DNA of 64,000 bases from contig QEOQ01000092.1 in assembly GCA_010279815.1 (NCBI GenBank), positions 1,006,299 to 1,070,298 on the forward strand. Reading direction: 5' to 3'. This DNA is from Brachionus plicatilis. Taxonomy: Eukaryota; Rotifera; Eurotatoria; Ploima; Brachionidae. How positions within the stretch are numbered: the first letter of the stretch is position 1; each line of letters starts with the position of its first letter. Below, piece after piece: positions 36,901 through 47,000 of the stretch. The translations under genes were made by a program, and so were the position numbers. The notes beneath the pieces are model-generated. The model was not told the origin of the DNA. It made no database searches and saw nothing but the letters and a program-made list of their open reading frames with translations.

Positions 36901-37940
36901 TAACGAAAACTCGCGGATCATTACCAGCTTTGGTCAATCACATCACATTCTTTACGACTTAGAAACTTCTAAGTCAATAGCAAAATTTGATTTTTTTGAC
37001 TCTAGCACAAGTAAATAAAAGAAAAAAGTTTAAAAAAATATTCTAAAAATTTATTTTTATATTTTTTTTATTTATCTAAAATTTTTATTTTCAATTTTTT
37101 TTTCCAAGACACTCATTGCTACAAAGTTGTCAGCCAGCCGAGCTCGTCGCTGATATTGAGCGCCCATGAGGACAAAAAAATTCGCTTCTTTGACTTAAAC
37201 TCAGGTAAAATGGTATATTTCATGGTGGCGCATCAAGACGCTTGTACAGATATAGCTATCGATCCAACATGCAATTATTTATTGTCTTCAAGTAAGAGTA
37301 GTGATTAACTTTTTTTAAATACTTTTATTAATAATATTAATAACAATAATAATAATAATAATTTATTCAATAAAAACCGCGAGGGTGATGTAAAGAAATA
37401 AGAAGTAAATTAAATTAAAGTTTTGTCTTTCTAAATAAATTTAAAGAATAAATTTGAATTTTTTCATAATTGTGTTAGTCCTATTATTTAATAGAATTAA
37501 AAAAACTACTAGAATAATTTTTCAAATTCGATTGTTTTTAGTTTTTTAAGATTTAAAAAAAAAAAATTTAATAAAAATAAATTTTTTTTATTATTTATTA
37601 GTTTAAAGATTTAAGAAAAAAAAATTTAATAAAAATAATTTTTTTTCATTATTTATTGGTTTAAAAATCTAAGAAAAAAAATTTGATAAAAATATATTTT
37701 TTTTTTATTTATTAATTTAAAGATTTAAGAAAAAAAAATTTAATAAAAATATATTTTTTTTATTTTTCAGGTCATGATTGTTCGATACGCCTGTGGAATT
37801 TGGAGAACAAAAATTGCATCCAAGAAATGACATCACACAGAAAGAAATATGACGAGTCAATAAATTGTGTGGCGTTCCACGCTACCAAGCCATTCGTAGC
37901 AAGTGGCGGTGCCGATGCTTTGATTAAAATTTATGTTTAA
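24928..37940 (+). CDS. STRN: striatin (STRIPAK scaffold), nine coding exons
   Basis: Striatin is the regulatory B''' subunit of PP2A and the scaffold of STRIPAK complexes. Exons: 24928-25170, 25225-25429, 28360-29363, 30962-31015, 34175-34335, 36455-36627, 36684-37010, 37109-37291, 37771-37940. Together they are 2520 nt, an unbroken 839-residue frame with all junctions GT..AG and in phase. The N-terminus has YSMPGILHFLQHEW (caveolin-binding/coiled-coil start) and a coiled coil through ISFLQGERRGQENL. Exon 3 holds the LLKQYLQEIGCTDTIIDVRS block and an acidic, Ser-rich linker. Exons 5-9 form the C-terminal WD40 repeats (LRGHFDSIR, FRKHTGPVL, LKGHKDAVW, final SGGADALIKIYV). The start is the first ATG matching the family; an upstream in-frame extension to 24862 is not supported. 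Exon 4 (54 nt) is the least certain. The acceptor of exon 3 (TTAAAAG) is weak, but the phase fits. AATAAA-like signals lie near 38.38 kb. Confidence 0.88.
25430..27238. other. striatin intron 2, left part
   Basis: AT-rich sequence without supported coding. At about 27075-27115 a truncated copy of the 'ctgaagga' 3'-tail motif (minus orientation, gctccttcag then aaaataaaa) is seen. Confidence 0.35.
27239..27950. mobile_element. inverted-repeat element with zinc-finger remnant, in striatin intron 2
   Basis: The ends are CTGACTGGTC in opposite orientation, with words like 'tggtcacctaatatgtgatca' repeated inside both ends. The minus strand encodes a decayed protein: EVEIFSVDSVEELNRLKNYE, stops, then GCPECGKLMKNERGV with a following HIAKC, a C2HC-type zinc finger. 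At least two in-frame stops show it is dead. No clear target duplication was found. The superfamily is unknown. Confidence 0.55.
28080..28225 (+). repeat. 3' end of a retroelement with (AAAT)n tail
   Basis: A TC-rich segment ends with CCTAATGGAGGCTAATTTGA and TTAAATAAATAAATAAATAA, which looks like the 3' tail of a LINE or SINE. The coding part is not recognisable. It lies in striatin intron 2, shortly before exon 3. Confidence 0.4.
29503..30423. mobile_element. inverted-repeat element with 'tttacgtaaaat' words, striatin intron 3
   Basis: The ends CAGTGGTGATTTGATAACAG and CAGTGGTGATTTCATAACAG (minus strand) are inverted. The arms (about 29503-29720 and 30205-30423) contain many copies of ttttacgtaaaa/tacgtaaatt, then a shared unique part. 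The CAGTGGTG start resembles hAT termini, but the flanks show no 8-bp duplication. A LINE tail occupies the loop. Confidence 0.65.
29818..30195 (-). pseudogene. LINE 3' end inside the intron-3 element
   Basis: Read right to left, the protein ends ...VYRPAPRQHEFIMEKQLVKN, then RHNFFSNRFVNVWNQL and NSNTVNEFKNKIDK, the usual C-terminus of CR1-like LINEs, followed by a short 3' region and an (AAT)n tail at 29818-29842. It is 5'-truncated. Confidence 0.75.
30484..30620. repeat. inverted repeat upstream of striatin exon 4 (left arm)
   Basis: The segment containing TTTTATAAAAATTTTAAATA and GAAAATGCATTGA is the reverse complement, with a few differences and a small insertion, of about 32811-32965. 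The two arms flank exon 4. Confidence 0.75.
31147..31339. repeat. AT-rich palindromic MITE, striatin intron 4
   Basis: GAGAAGATATGGAT at the left and its complement at the right bound two arms of about 70 bp with a short loop. The arms share AAATTAAATGAGATTTA. No coding. Confidence 0.7.
31591..32562 (-). mobile_element. piggyBac-like element with TTAA target duplication
   Basis: The ends are CACTAGAAGACCCG and its exact complement, flanked by TTAA at 31587-31590 and 32563-32566, the diagnostic piggyBac target duplication. It is 972 bp, so internally deleted. It retains the C-terminal piece of a transposase (31853-32208, minus). It lies in striatin intron 4. Confidence 0.88.
31853..32208 (-). 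pseudogene. piggyBac transposase C-terminus (Cys-rich domain)
   Basis: The frame reads ITRRDFIIKLVEELYETT, a Ser/Thr/Pro-rich linker with PPTRKRL, then a cysteine-rich end with C-x-x-C pairs (RFCNQ, CISCKKYCCGTCCKEQ, ALCQKC). This matches the architecture of the piggyBac C-terminal zinc-binding domain, which binds the inverted repeats. The catalytic core is absent. Confidence 0.8.
32811..32965. repeat. inverted repeat downstream of striatin exon 4 (right arm)
   Basis: Partner of 30484-30620 (see there). It contains TTCAATGCATTTTCAAAATT and TAAAATTTTTATAAAACACA. Confidence 0.75.
33025..33168. mobile_element. 144-bp MITE, striatin intron 4
   Basis: CAGTACAATTTAAAACTAAC at the left is mirrored by GTTAGTTTTAATTTGTACTG at the right. 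Between them lie complementary 'gaagagtc/gactcttc' stretches that allow a long hairpin. The right flank is TA; the left flank is not clean. Confidence 0.65.
33290..33430. repeat. 'ccatagaaaa' word cluster
   Basis: Repeated (t)ccatagaaaattttt and tcaatagaaaa words occur on both strands. The same words recur at 40725-40815. This is probably a terminus of another word-type element; its ends are not determined. Confidence 0.4.
33431..34174. other. striatin intron 4, right part
   Basis: AT-rich sequence; I see nothing else in it apart from the acceptor TTATTTAG at 34174. Confidence 0.35.
35077..35426 (+). mobile_element. short piggyBac-like element, striatin intron 5
   Basis: The ends CACTAGAAGCACCAA and their complement flank 350 bp. 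The left flank is TTAA (35073-35076) and the right CTAA (35427-35430), one base off. On the plus strand, up to the stop at 35315, it encodes a Cys-rich transposase tail: RLCGNCKATNFCSKCKKAMC followed by GYC. It belongs to the same superfamily as 31591-32562 but a distinct family, with other inner end bases. Confidence 0.8.
35498..35948. mobile_element. inverted-repeat element, 'ctgataacaa' words
   Basis: Inverted ends (TTGAAAGAAAG) and arms of about 100 bp share CAGGTGATAA, ATCATTTGGTA and CTGATAAC..AATTGTTATCAG. GGGTCTAGTCGATAG near the left end resembles termini at 40101 and 8911. No coding. It is in striatin intron 5. Confidence 0.6.
37541..37768. repeat. AT-rich tandem repeat before striatin exon 9
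   Basis: About four units of 55-60 bp, each containing 'aaagatttaagaaaaaaaa', 'tttaataaaaata' and a T run. It ends at the pyrimidine tract and CAG acceptor of the last exon, so repeat length could influence that splice site. Confidence 0.7.
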
Positions 37941-40100
37941 CGAAATCCATATAGAATGAAAATTTGCATCATGTCCTCGATTTTTTTAACTTTTCATTTT
38001 TGTATTAATTTTTTATTCGTTGAAGCCCGCTCTTGGTCTATAAGGCTAAAGACTTGAGATGATTGATGCCTTTAGAAATCAATAAGATTGATTGTTTTTC
38101 CCTAATGTAAAATAAGTCGTTTTGTTAAGAAACATGGCTACGTTCCAAAGGTAACTAATTGTAAAAATCAGATGGCTGAGTATAAACCAACTTTGTGGTC
38201 AGAGATTGCTTGAAAGATAAATGAAATTATTCTGGCAAAAACAAAATTCCTTCTTGATCGTCAATTTTTTTTATTCTCTTTTTTTTTCTCTTTTTTCGAA
38301 TTTAAATCTAACTAAAATATTAGTTTTTTTCTTCTTTAAACGATTATGTCATGAAATGCGATCTTTTTTAAAATTATAAAATAAAATAAAAAAAAGTTAT
38401 TTTTTTTTTTTTAATTAAAAAAATTTTTGTTTCTCTATTTAAAATAAATATTTTTAAATTCAAATGGTATTAACAACAAAATATATTGAACTTTTAAAAA
38501 AAATTTGCTCAACTTAAATCGAACACTTACCTAGGATTTTTATAACTCCTGTTTTTTTTATCTTTTAACATTGGGTTTTAGTCAAAAAAATAAGTTTTCA
38601 TAATTTTTAAAATTTTTTTTTGATCAAACTTCATTTTGCTTTTAAATTATTTTTACAAGTCTCATCGAATTAAATGCGAGAAGTATATCTTTTTATAAAC
38701 TTAATTTTTATTACTAACAAATTTGAAAAAAAACATTTAAAATTTTTTCTTTCCAAAAATTATTCTATCACATGAAAAAAAAATTGAGAAACATAAAATG
38801 ACCAAAAAAAATCAATCTTTAAATAGATAAATTCAGAATTAAACTATATTTAAATTTTATTTTGAATAAAAAAAGTGTTGTTTGATCGACAAATTGAAGT
38901 TCATAATCAAGTGTAAATTTTAAATCAAAATTTTTAGTTTTTGATTTAAATAAAAAAGTATTTTTTATCAATTTTTTAATAATAAATGACTAAACTTTAT
39001 TAAACATGATTTGTGATGATCTTCAATTAGAAAGAAAACTATATGAATTTTTAACTGAAGTAAAAATAAAATCTTAATCAATTTTGAAATGAATATTTTT
39101 TTTCGTCTTAATATATTTTAATTAATATAAAAATATCATTTAAAGCCATAATTTGGAAACCTTATTGTGGATTTTAAATTTGTATTTAATTTATTTCATC
39201 ATTTTTATTAAGATTTTGATCAATCAAATTTTGAACATTTGATCATGATCATGAACTTCAAGTTGCCTAATCGGTCTTATATGTACAGGGGCACTAGCCT
39301 GAAGATTAACCTCGAAACTTGAAAAAAAAATTTTTTTGAATACTTCAGTCTTTCTTTATTGAAAACTTAAGGACAAGAAGATATTGAACAGTACAAGTAT
39401 CATCTCTTATTTATTTTACAGTCATTTTCAGGTAAAAAAAAATTTAAGGTATAATTAAATGATCTTGTGTGGAAAAAAATAATTTGAAAATAATTGAATA
39501 AAATTTCTTGTAAAAAAAATTGGTGTGCTTGGAAAAAATAAATTAGAAGTAAGAAAAAATAATTAGAATAAAGATATCAAAAGTAAAAATCCTTTCTGTG
39601 CTTTTTGTACTTTCTCTACTTTCTATTCTTTTTCATATTTAAAATAAAGATTATAATTAATTAATAGTTTAAATATTAATATTAATTTAAATAATATTTC
39701 TCTAATCTATAACATACCCGAATCCTTAAAACAGGGCTCCGCCCCAGACCCCGTTTAATTTTTTATTTAATTATTAAAATACCGATAAAGTACAAAAAGA
39801 AACAGAGTGAAATAAATTTAAATTTAGATAAAGTACAAAAAGTAGAAAAAGGAAAACGTTTTTTTATTAGTTAAATCTCATTGTCTATCCATGTTTAATT
39901 CGAGTAAAAACACCAAAAGGCGACCTTTAAAAAAATTGATATAAAAATGTTCAAAATTTACATATAGATAAAAAATATTTTATAAGGTTAAACCACCAAT
40001 AAGTAAGTCATTATTGGTTTTCTTGCATCTTTGTTTTGTCTGGTTTAAAGAGCGCAATAAGAGAAATTTTGCCTGTTTTGCCCATTTTTAGTAAATCAGG
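37941..40100. other. striatin 3' flank and intergenic AT-rich DNA
   Basis: No gene supported. 39720-39760 holds an isolated GC-richer motif (CTCCGCCCCAGACCCCG) between partly inverted 'aaagtacaaaaag' segments (about 39585-39635 and 39785-39850), probably part of an old mobile element. Confidence 0.4.
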
Positions 40101-40708
40101 TCTAGTAAGGTGAACATATGTTCACATATTAGGTGAACAATTCATGTTTTCGGGTTAGGTGAATTAAAATTATTTAAAATTAAGTTGAAAATAATTTTAA
40201 ACTTTTAAATTCTGAAAATATGTGAACTAAATATAAATTATGTGAACATTAAAGAATTAGGTGAACATTAAAAAAAATGTACAACGCTAAAAAAGTAAAT
40301 TATTTTTAAAGCTCCATCGTTTTATTATGTTTCTTACAGCTTGTGTCTTGACATAATCTATACTCATAAACAAGTCCTTTTTGTTGGACTTTTTGCAAAA
40401 GTTTATTCTCCTCGGTTTCATTTAATTTTTTCATTTTTAGATTTGGTTCAAATGAAACCACTTTTGATGCTTTTATTTATAGTAATTTTGAATTTAAAAA
40501 ATTCAATTTTGCAGCATCACTTTTTATTGTATTAGGCTTGTAAGAGAATTTATGTAAGAGTCATTTATGTGATCAAAACAAAACAATTTAAATTTTATGT
40601 GAAAAAATTAAATTTTATGTGAACAATTTAAATTTTATGTGAACTTTTGCGTTCGCTTATACGTGAAAAAAAAATTATGTGAACATAATGTTGACCTAAC
40701 CGACTAGA
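40101..40708. mobile_element. inverted-repeat element, 'gtgaacat' words
   Basis: The left begins TCTAGTAAGGTGAACATATG; the right, on the minus strand, begins TCTAGTCGGTTAGGTCAACA. Both ends carry several 'atgtgaac/gtgaacatta' words. A short TCAGG repeat flanks it, not a convincing target duplication. No intact frame. Confidence 0.55.
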
Positions 40709-40724
40709 CTCAGGCCGGTGCTGG

Positions 40725-40815
40725 GAACAGATCGATCCATAGAAAAATGACAATTATTTTGTCCAATCTTCCATAGAAAATTTTTACATAGAAAAAAATC
40801 CATAGAAAATTATTA
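40725..40815. repeat. 'ccatagaaaa' word cluster, second site
   Basis: Four copies of (t)ccatagaaaa(t) in one orientation, matching the cluster at 33290-33430. Confidence 0.4.
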
Positions 40816-40923
40816 TTTATTAATTAATTATATCTAAAAAAAATTCATTAAAAAATGGACAATTAACACTTCATAATTTCTGTCAAATTTTGTAAATCAA
40901 ATCATAGTTTTTTTAAGATTTAC

Positions 40924-41813
40924 TAGTGATGAAATCGAATAAGTTTTTTGGACACAAATTGAAACTTGAATAAATACAAAATTTGATAAGACTATTGAAA
41001 AAGGAGTATATTCGAATAAAATCTTGAATATAAAATAAATTTGAATTCATATTTGATTAATTTTTATTTTCAAATACCGTAAACCTTTGCCCAGCATACT
41101 AGGAATAAACCTGAAATTTAACCGGAATTCTATATGGAATAGTTCCCATCGAAACCATGTTAAAGTAATTTTTTTGAATTTTTTGAGAATTCCGGTTAAA
41201 ATTAAGAAATGTTCTATTAATAAAAGCTAAATTTAACTAATGTTCTAATAAATTTCTGGCGTTTATTCCAGAATTAAAAAAAAAAATTAAAAAAATTAAG
41301 AATTAAATTCGAATTCGTTTATAAGTCAAAATTAAGGATTCTTCCAATTTTTGAGTTTATTCTATGTGTAAAAAATGAAAAAAATCGGAACTAAATTTAA
41401 TAAATATATGTATATTATTGAAATTTTATTTGCTTGGTCGGATAATTTTTCCATTTTCATCTCTCTTACGACCCCTTTTTTTTACTGCTGTATTTTCTTG
41501 AGAATCTGTATTGTTTACAACAGGCTGTGGCCGAGGCCGAGTATTTTGAACTAAAGCCTGGGGTCGGGGCTGAGATTGAAGTTGGCTATTTAAATCATTT
41601 AAAACATAACGCCCTGATAACTGGAATCGTTGAGTCTAAGCTTGAGAAGTTGTTACAGGAGTTACATCATTTAGATAACGATTTGACAACATGTTAGGAT
41701 GTGTAAAAAAAAGGGGTCGTAAGAGATATTAAATCGAGTATTTATTATATTCAGTTTTAATCCAAAAATTATTCGAATATCTGTTCGAATATGCATATTC
41801 GATTTCATCACTA
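40924..41813 (-). mobile_element. hAT-like element with perfect 8-bp target duplication and AT-hook tail
   Basis: The termini TAGTGATGAAATCGAATA are inverted and the 8-bp duplication AGATTTAC is exact (40916-40923 and 41814-41821). 'attcgaata' words fill both ends. The minus strand (about 41424-41693) encodes a C-terminal protein piece with one stop: MLSNRYLNDVTPVTTSQA, a Pro/Arg/Gln-rich stretch, and KKRGRKRDENGKIIRPSK before the stop. The AT-hook-like tail is like those of the MULE-type remnants at 8.6, 9.9 and 55.7 kb. Confidence 0.75.
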
Positions 41814-42111
41814 AGATTTACAATTAAATTATTTTAGATTATTTTGTTAATCAATATAATTTTCAATTTTCAAAATAACTTTAAAGTCTCTTTTAAAATT
41901 TTTAAAAAATTTCATCATTCGTAAGTCTTAAAAGATTTCAAAAAAAAGTCTTGACAAAACTTTATTTTCTTTCCAAAAAGCAAAATTTAAATTCGGCATC
42001 ATATTTAAACTTAAATTAACAGAAATCAAACATAAAATTAGATTAAAAAGATAAAATTTTTTCAAAATATCTTTATTTAAAAAAAAAATTTATGCCATTC
42101 TTTATACTTAT

Positions 42112-42412
42112 AAATGGAGAGAAGCATTAGTAACTCCAATCCTTAAAAAAAGGCAACAATACCGACCCATCGAACTACATGCCTATTTCACTGACATCAG
42201 TTGTATGAAAAGTACTTGAAAAAATTGTTAAAAGAGAAATCATGTCGTTCTTGTCACAAAATAAGCTTAAATCCGAAAATCAACATGGCTTCGTCAATAA
42301 AAAAGCATGCGTAACTAATCTTTTAGAAACAATGGACTACGCAACAAAAGCATCAGCCTCGAATCACCCGCTGGACATTCTGTTCCTCGATTTCGCCAAA
42401 GCTTTCGACAAA
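42112..42412 (+). pseudogene. LINE RT N-terminal fragment
   Basis: The frame reads REALVTPILKK, a frameshift, then PSNYMPISLTSVV and a stop, VLEKIVKREIMSFLSQNKL, NQHGFVNKKACVTNLLETMD and LDILFLDFAKAFDK, which are RT blocks 1-3. It ends abruptly in AT-rich DNA. Confidence 0.8.
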
Positions 42413-44008
42413 ATTTTTTTATTCTATCAATATTTTTTTAAAGTTTTTTAATTAATTTTTATTTAAATTTATTCTAAATTCTTTTTGTTATAAAATTTTA
42501 GAATAGAGATCTTGAGGTTTAAAAAAAATAAACAACCTTTTTCAATTTTTAAGACACAGTAATTAATGCTATTCGACAATTCAATTGATTTAAAACTGAA
42601 AATTCAAAATTTTTTAATTAAAAAAATTCATTTTCGTTTATTTTAGTTTCATAATTTATTTGGAACCAAAAATCGAACAAAACAATCAAATTCTTTATTT
42701 CACAGTAAAAAAAATTCTATTGTTAACAAAAAAAAAATCTAAATATTTGCAACATACTGTATGAAATAGAATGTAAAAAATAATCTTTGGAGAAATTTTG
42801 TGGTTATTTAATGACAAATTTCGATTTATTTCGATTTCGACAAATAGCAAATATATTGTTCTAAAATTCAAATAATTATTGTTTTTGTTAAAATTAATAA
42901 AATATTTAAATTCTTTTCATTCAGCTCATTTTTTTATTTTCTGATTATTTTTTAAATGAAACCTTGCATAATTTTACATTCAATGGCTCATAATTGTTGA
43001 CCTGAAATTGTGGCTTATTGACCTGGCTTAAAATTTTTGTGAGCAAAAAATTTTTTTTCTGAAAAATTAAATTTTTTTTAAAAAATGAAGAGATATTTTA
43101 ATCATTCAATTTTTTTAAAAAATTTTTTATTTAATTTATTTGGATAATCTCATGAAAAATTATCCAAACCTTCAATTAAATATCAATATTAATAATTTAA
43201 GAAAGAATGGGTCTTTTAAAACCATTTTAAATAGAGTTTATTTTAAATATCTTGTTTTAAATTTTCTAGACATTGTGAGAGTTCATATAATACTTTAAAT
43301 ACAAAACGAAAAAAAATTACAACTTTTGTTCTAAATTTCAAAAACTTGTTCTGCAAAAGAAACGAAGTGAAACAACTTTTTTTCACCAACTTTGGAAGTC
43401 TGGAAATCTGTACAAATTCTGCAAATTTGGACACTATTTAAAAGTATTAAAAATAAGGGGCAATAAATTGGTGCATATTTTGCAGAACAAGTTTTTGAAA
43501 ATTAGAACAAAAATAATTATTTTTTTTTCTTTTTGTATTGGAAGTTTTGTATGAAATTTCACAATGACAATTTTTAAATAATTTTTTAGAAAATAAAATA
43601 ATTAAAACATCTCTTAATTTTTTTAAAAAAATTTAGTTTTTCAGAAAAAAATTATTAAACATTAAAGACCTGTGGGTTGATATGAATCCGGCCTTTAAAA
43701 TGTCTTAAATTAATGCCTTAAAAATTGATAAGCCGTGTTTAATTAATGTTTAATTTTTTAAAGCCAAAATTTTAAAATACTAAAATAAAACAAAACTCAA
43801 GAAAAAACTGAATTTTTTTAAATTAAATAAAAAGAACTTGAACTGCACCAAAATAATATAATATGTTAAAAAATTTAAAATTATTATAATTTTCTCTAAT
43901 ATTCTTTGATTAATATATAAAAAAAAATTCAAATCAAATTTTGAATATATTTATCTAAACTTTTCAATTTCGTAACCAAAAATTAGGTGATTTGCCAACA
44001 GATGCTCA
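42413..44008. other. AT-rich region upstream of USP8
   Basis: No coding. Short inverted segments around 43.26-43.53 kb (cttgttctgcaaaa against its complement) suggest a small palindromic element. A likely acceptor (AAAAATTAG at about 43985) just before the USP8 start implies a 5' leader intron. Confidence 0.4.
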
Positions 44009-47000
44009 ATGGCACTTCCGGCAAGCAAAAAAGACTTGACCTATTCCAGTTTTGAGGAATTTCGTCAAAAAACGAGCTTCGATTTCTCCAAACTTGACTT
44101 CAACCGACCCAGCATATGCAACTCTTTACTTAAATTATATGACCAAGGCACACTTTGCTTGAGCACTGGCGAGGATGAAAAAGCCTATATGCTTCTATAC
44201 CGCTTTTTTGAGGGCTATCTAAAACTAAAATCTTCCAAGCTTTACAAACAAGATCGCAACTATGTTGAAAATTTCATATCCAAAGAAAAACTAAGCAAAT
44301 CAATGGTCGTTTTGGAGACTCTGAATGAGCAAATAAAGCAACGGTACCAAGAACGAGAAGAGGAAAAAAAACAAATGACCAAAATTGAGCCTCCTAAAGT
44401 CCCACCAGAAATCAAAAGTCCAATTATTAAAAATGTTATCAATCCGACCCAATTTACAGATCTAATCAGACAGAATGTGTACACCATTCTGCTCGTGGAC
44501 ATCCGCGACCAGACAGACTTTGAAAATAGCCGCCTCAATTTGGACTATTTGATGACTTTGGAAGCCAAAGAAAAAAAGCTAATCTCCTACATAAACATTC
44601 CTGGTGACCTGATTGACACAACCAGTTGGAAAATAGCTGACGCACTGGCCAAAAAAGATTCCAATAGTGGCCAAATATTTTCCCAAAGAAACAATTTTGA
44701 CTATTTGATTTTTTTTGACCTGGACTCTTTTTTCAATGATTTAAAATCAGACTCAAAATTGATGATTCTAAAGCGAGCAGTGTATGAATTTGACTTGGAA
44801 AAAGTTAAAAATGAGCCTGTGATTTTGGATGGCGGCTGGTCCCAATGGTTGGTGTACTATCCGGCATGCAAAACTGTGTCCATTCAAACCAACACTTGTG
44901 AACCAAATGCACAGGAGAAAAAAATCAACATCGAGTACCCGGAAGTAGTGGAACAAAACGAGGTTGTCCAAGAGCCCGCTCAAAAACCCGAGGAGCCAAA
45001 TCCAAAGCCAACAATTGACAGATCAAACAAACCAAAGGAAAAGGAAAAAGAAAAGGAAAATGCAAAAGTAGAGCCTGTTTTAAACCCGATTGAAAATCGG
45101 CAGAAAAATAATTTGGCTGAGAATGAATTGAATTTTAAAAATTCAACTTTACAAAATTTTTTGCCAACAAAAATTTTAAGCCGGGTGAATAAGCCACAAT
45201 TGCAGGCCAACAATTATGAGCCATTGAATGAGACCATTTTTAATTCAGTGTATGCGCCTAGATTTAAATTTTTGCACACGCCATTCATGAAAGATGGCGA
45301 CAATAAGGTGCTGAATCCTGTGACTGGCATTTTTTCCTATGAAAACAAACCGGGCGGTTTTAATGCCGAAGCAAAAGTAAAAAATGAGAAAAATGTTGCC
45401 AAAGAAAACAAACCGACTCTTAAGCGCACATTTTCATCGCCCAATATCACAGACTTGGAAAACTCAGCTGAAGATAAGCCATCAGGCTTCAAGACATTGG
45501 CTAAGCCACTGGTTGACCGAGCCAACAAGCCGAGCATGCAGGAAAATATGATGGTATCGCGCATTGAAGACCTTGAGCCTGTTTATGCCAAAATCCGACC
45601 AGGTCTAACTGGCATTCGCAATTTGGGCAATACTTGTTTTATGAATTCGATCATTCAGTGTTTGAGTAATACAGAGCCATTTGTGAAGTATTTTCTGAGC
45701 GGTCAGTTTAGAAAAGACTTGAATAGAAAGAATAAATTGGGCTTTAAGGGAGAAATTGCTGATGAATTTGCGGTGATTATGAACGCGCTTTGGACCGGAC
45801 GATTCCGAGTCATATCCACGCACAGGTTCAAATTTTTAATTGAGGAGTTCAATCAGCTTTTCAAGTCGAATGAGCAGCAGGATGCTCAAGAGTTTCTGCT
45901 ATTTTTGCTGGATGGTCTGCATGAGGACTTGAATAGAGTGAGGATAAGACCTAAAATTGGCACTCAAGATGATGAGAATTGTGAGTCACCTGATAAGGCA
46001 TGGAAAGATCACTTGTCAATGAACAATTCAATAATTGTCGATTTATTCCAAGTATGTTTATTTTTTAAATTATCACTTAAATTATCAATTAAATTTTATA
46101 TGAAAAAGATCTGTTTTTAAATTTCTGAATATTCAATTTAATTTTTTTTTTATTTTAACACTCAAATTATCACTGTGTCATTTCTGAGGTTATTCTGACT
46201 TTTTTTTTGTCGCAAATTAATTAATTAATTAACTTGATAAATAAATAAATAAAGTAAAATTCAAAAAAAAAGAATAATAATAATTGAATAATAATTATTG
46301 ATATTAAAAAATCAAGCATTTTAAATTAGAATTTTTATTTTTTTTTTCATAGTAACTTTTTTTGTCTCTATATTTCAACATAAAGTTTTTAACTTATAAT
46401 ATTTTAATTTTTATTTTATTTATTTTTTTTTTTATGGCAAAATGTAATTTATCGTAAATTTTTATATTTTTACATTTTTGAGAGAAAAAATAAAAATCTC
46501 AAAATAAAAAAGCTAAAATAATTTTCATTAAGAAAAGTAATAATAAACTCGCAATTAATTAAAAGGGATTTTTAAAAATTATCCTTGGTTTTTACATTTA
46601 AATTTTTCTAAAATTCCTTTTTAAGTAATTGCTAATTTATTATTACTTTTCTTGAATGAAAAATTTTTTAGATTTTTTGATTTTGAGATTTTTTTTTCCT
46701 CTCAAAAAAGTAAAAAATGTAAAAATATAAAAATTTACAATAATTTTCAATTTGCCATTTTTATTCTGAAGGAGCACTAGCTCGATACAGATAAACAAAT
46801 AAATAAATAAAGAAAAGAAAATTTTTCTGCAACAAAAAAAGTTTACTTGTATTAACTTTTTTAATTTTTTTTCTTTTTTACGACAAAAGATTAAGTTATT
46901 TGATGTGTTGAAAATTTTAGTGTTAATGTTATTAATAATTTTCAAAAAATTAAATAGAAAACAAATAGCATCAACAAAAATATTAAGATTTGTTTACTTT

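Noticed and set aside
46052..46120. Hydrophobic C-terminal extension of the first USP8 exon
   Set aside because: GTATGT donor at 46052; the USP domain continues in phase at 48055.
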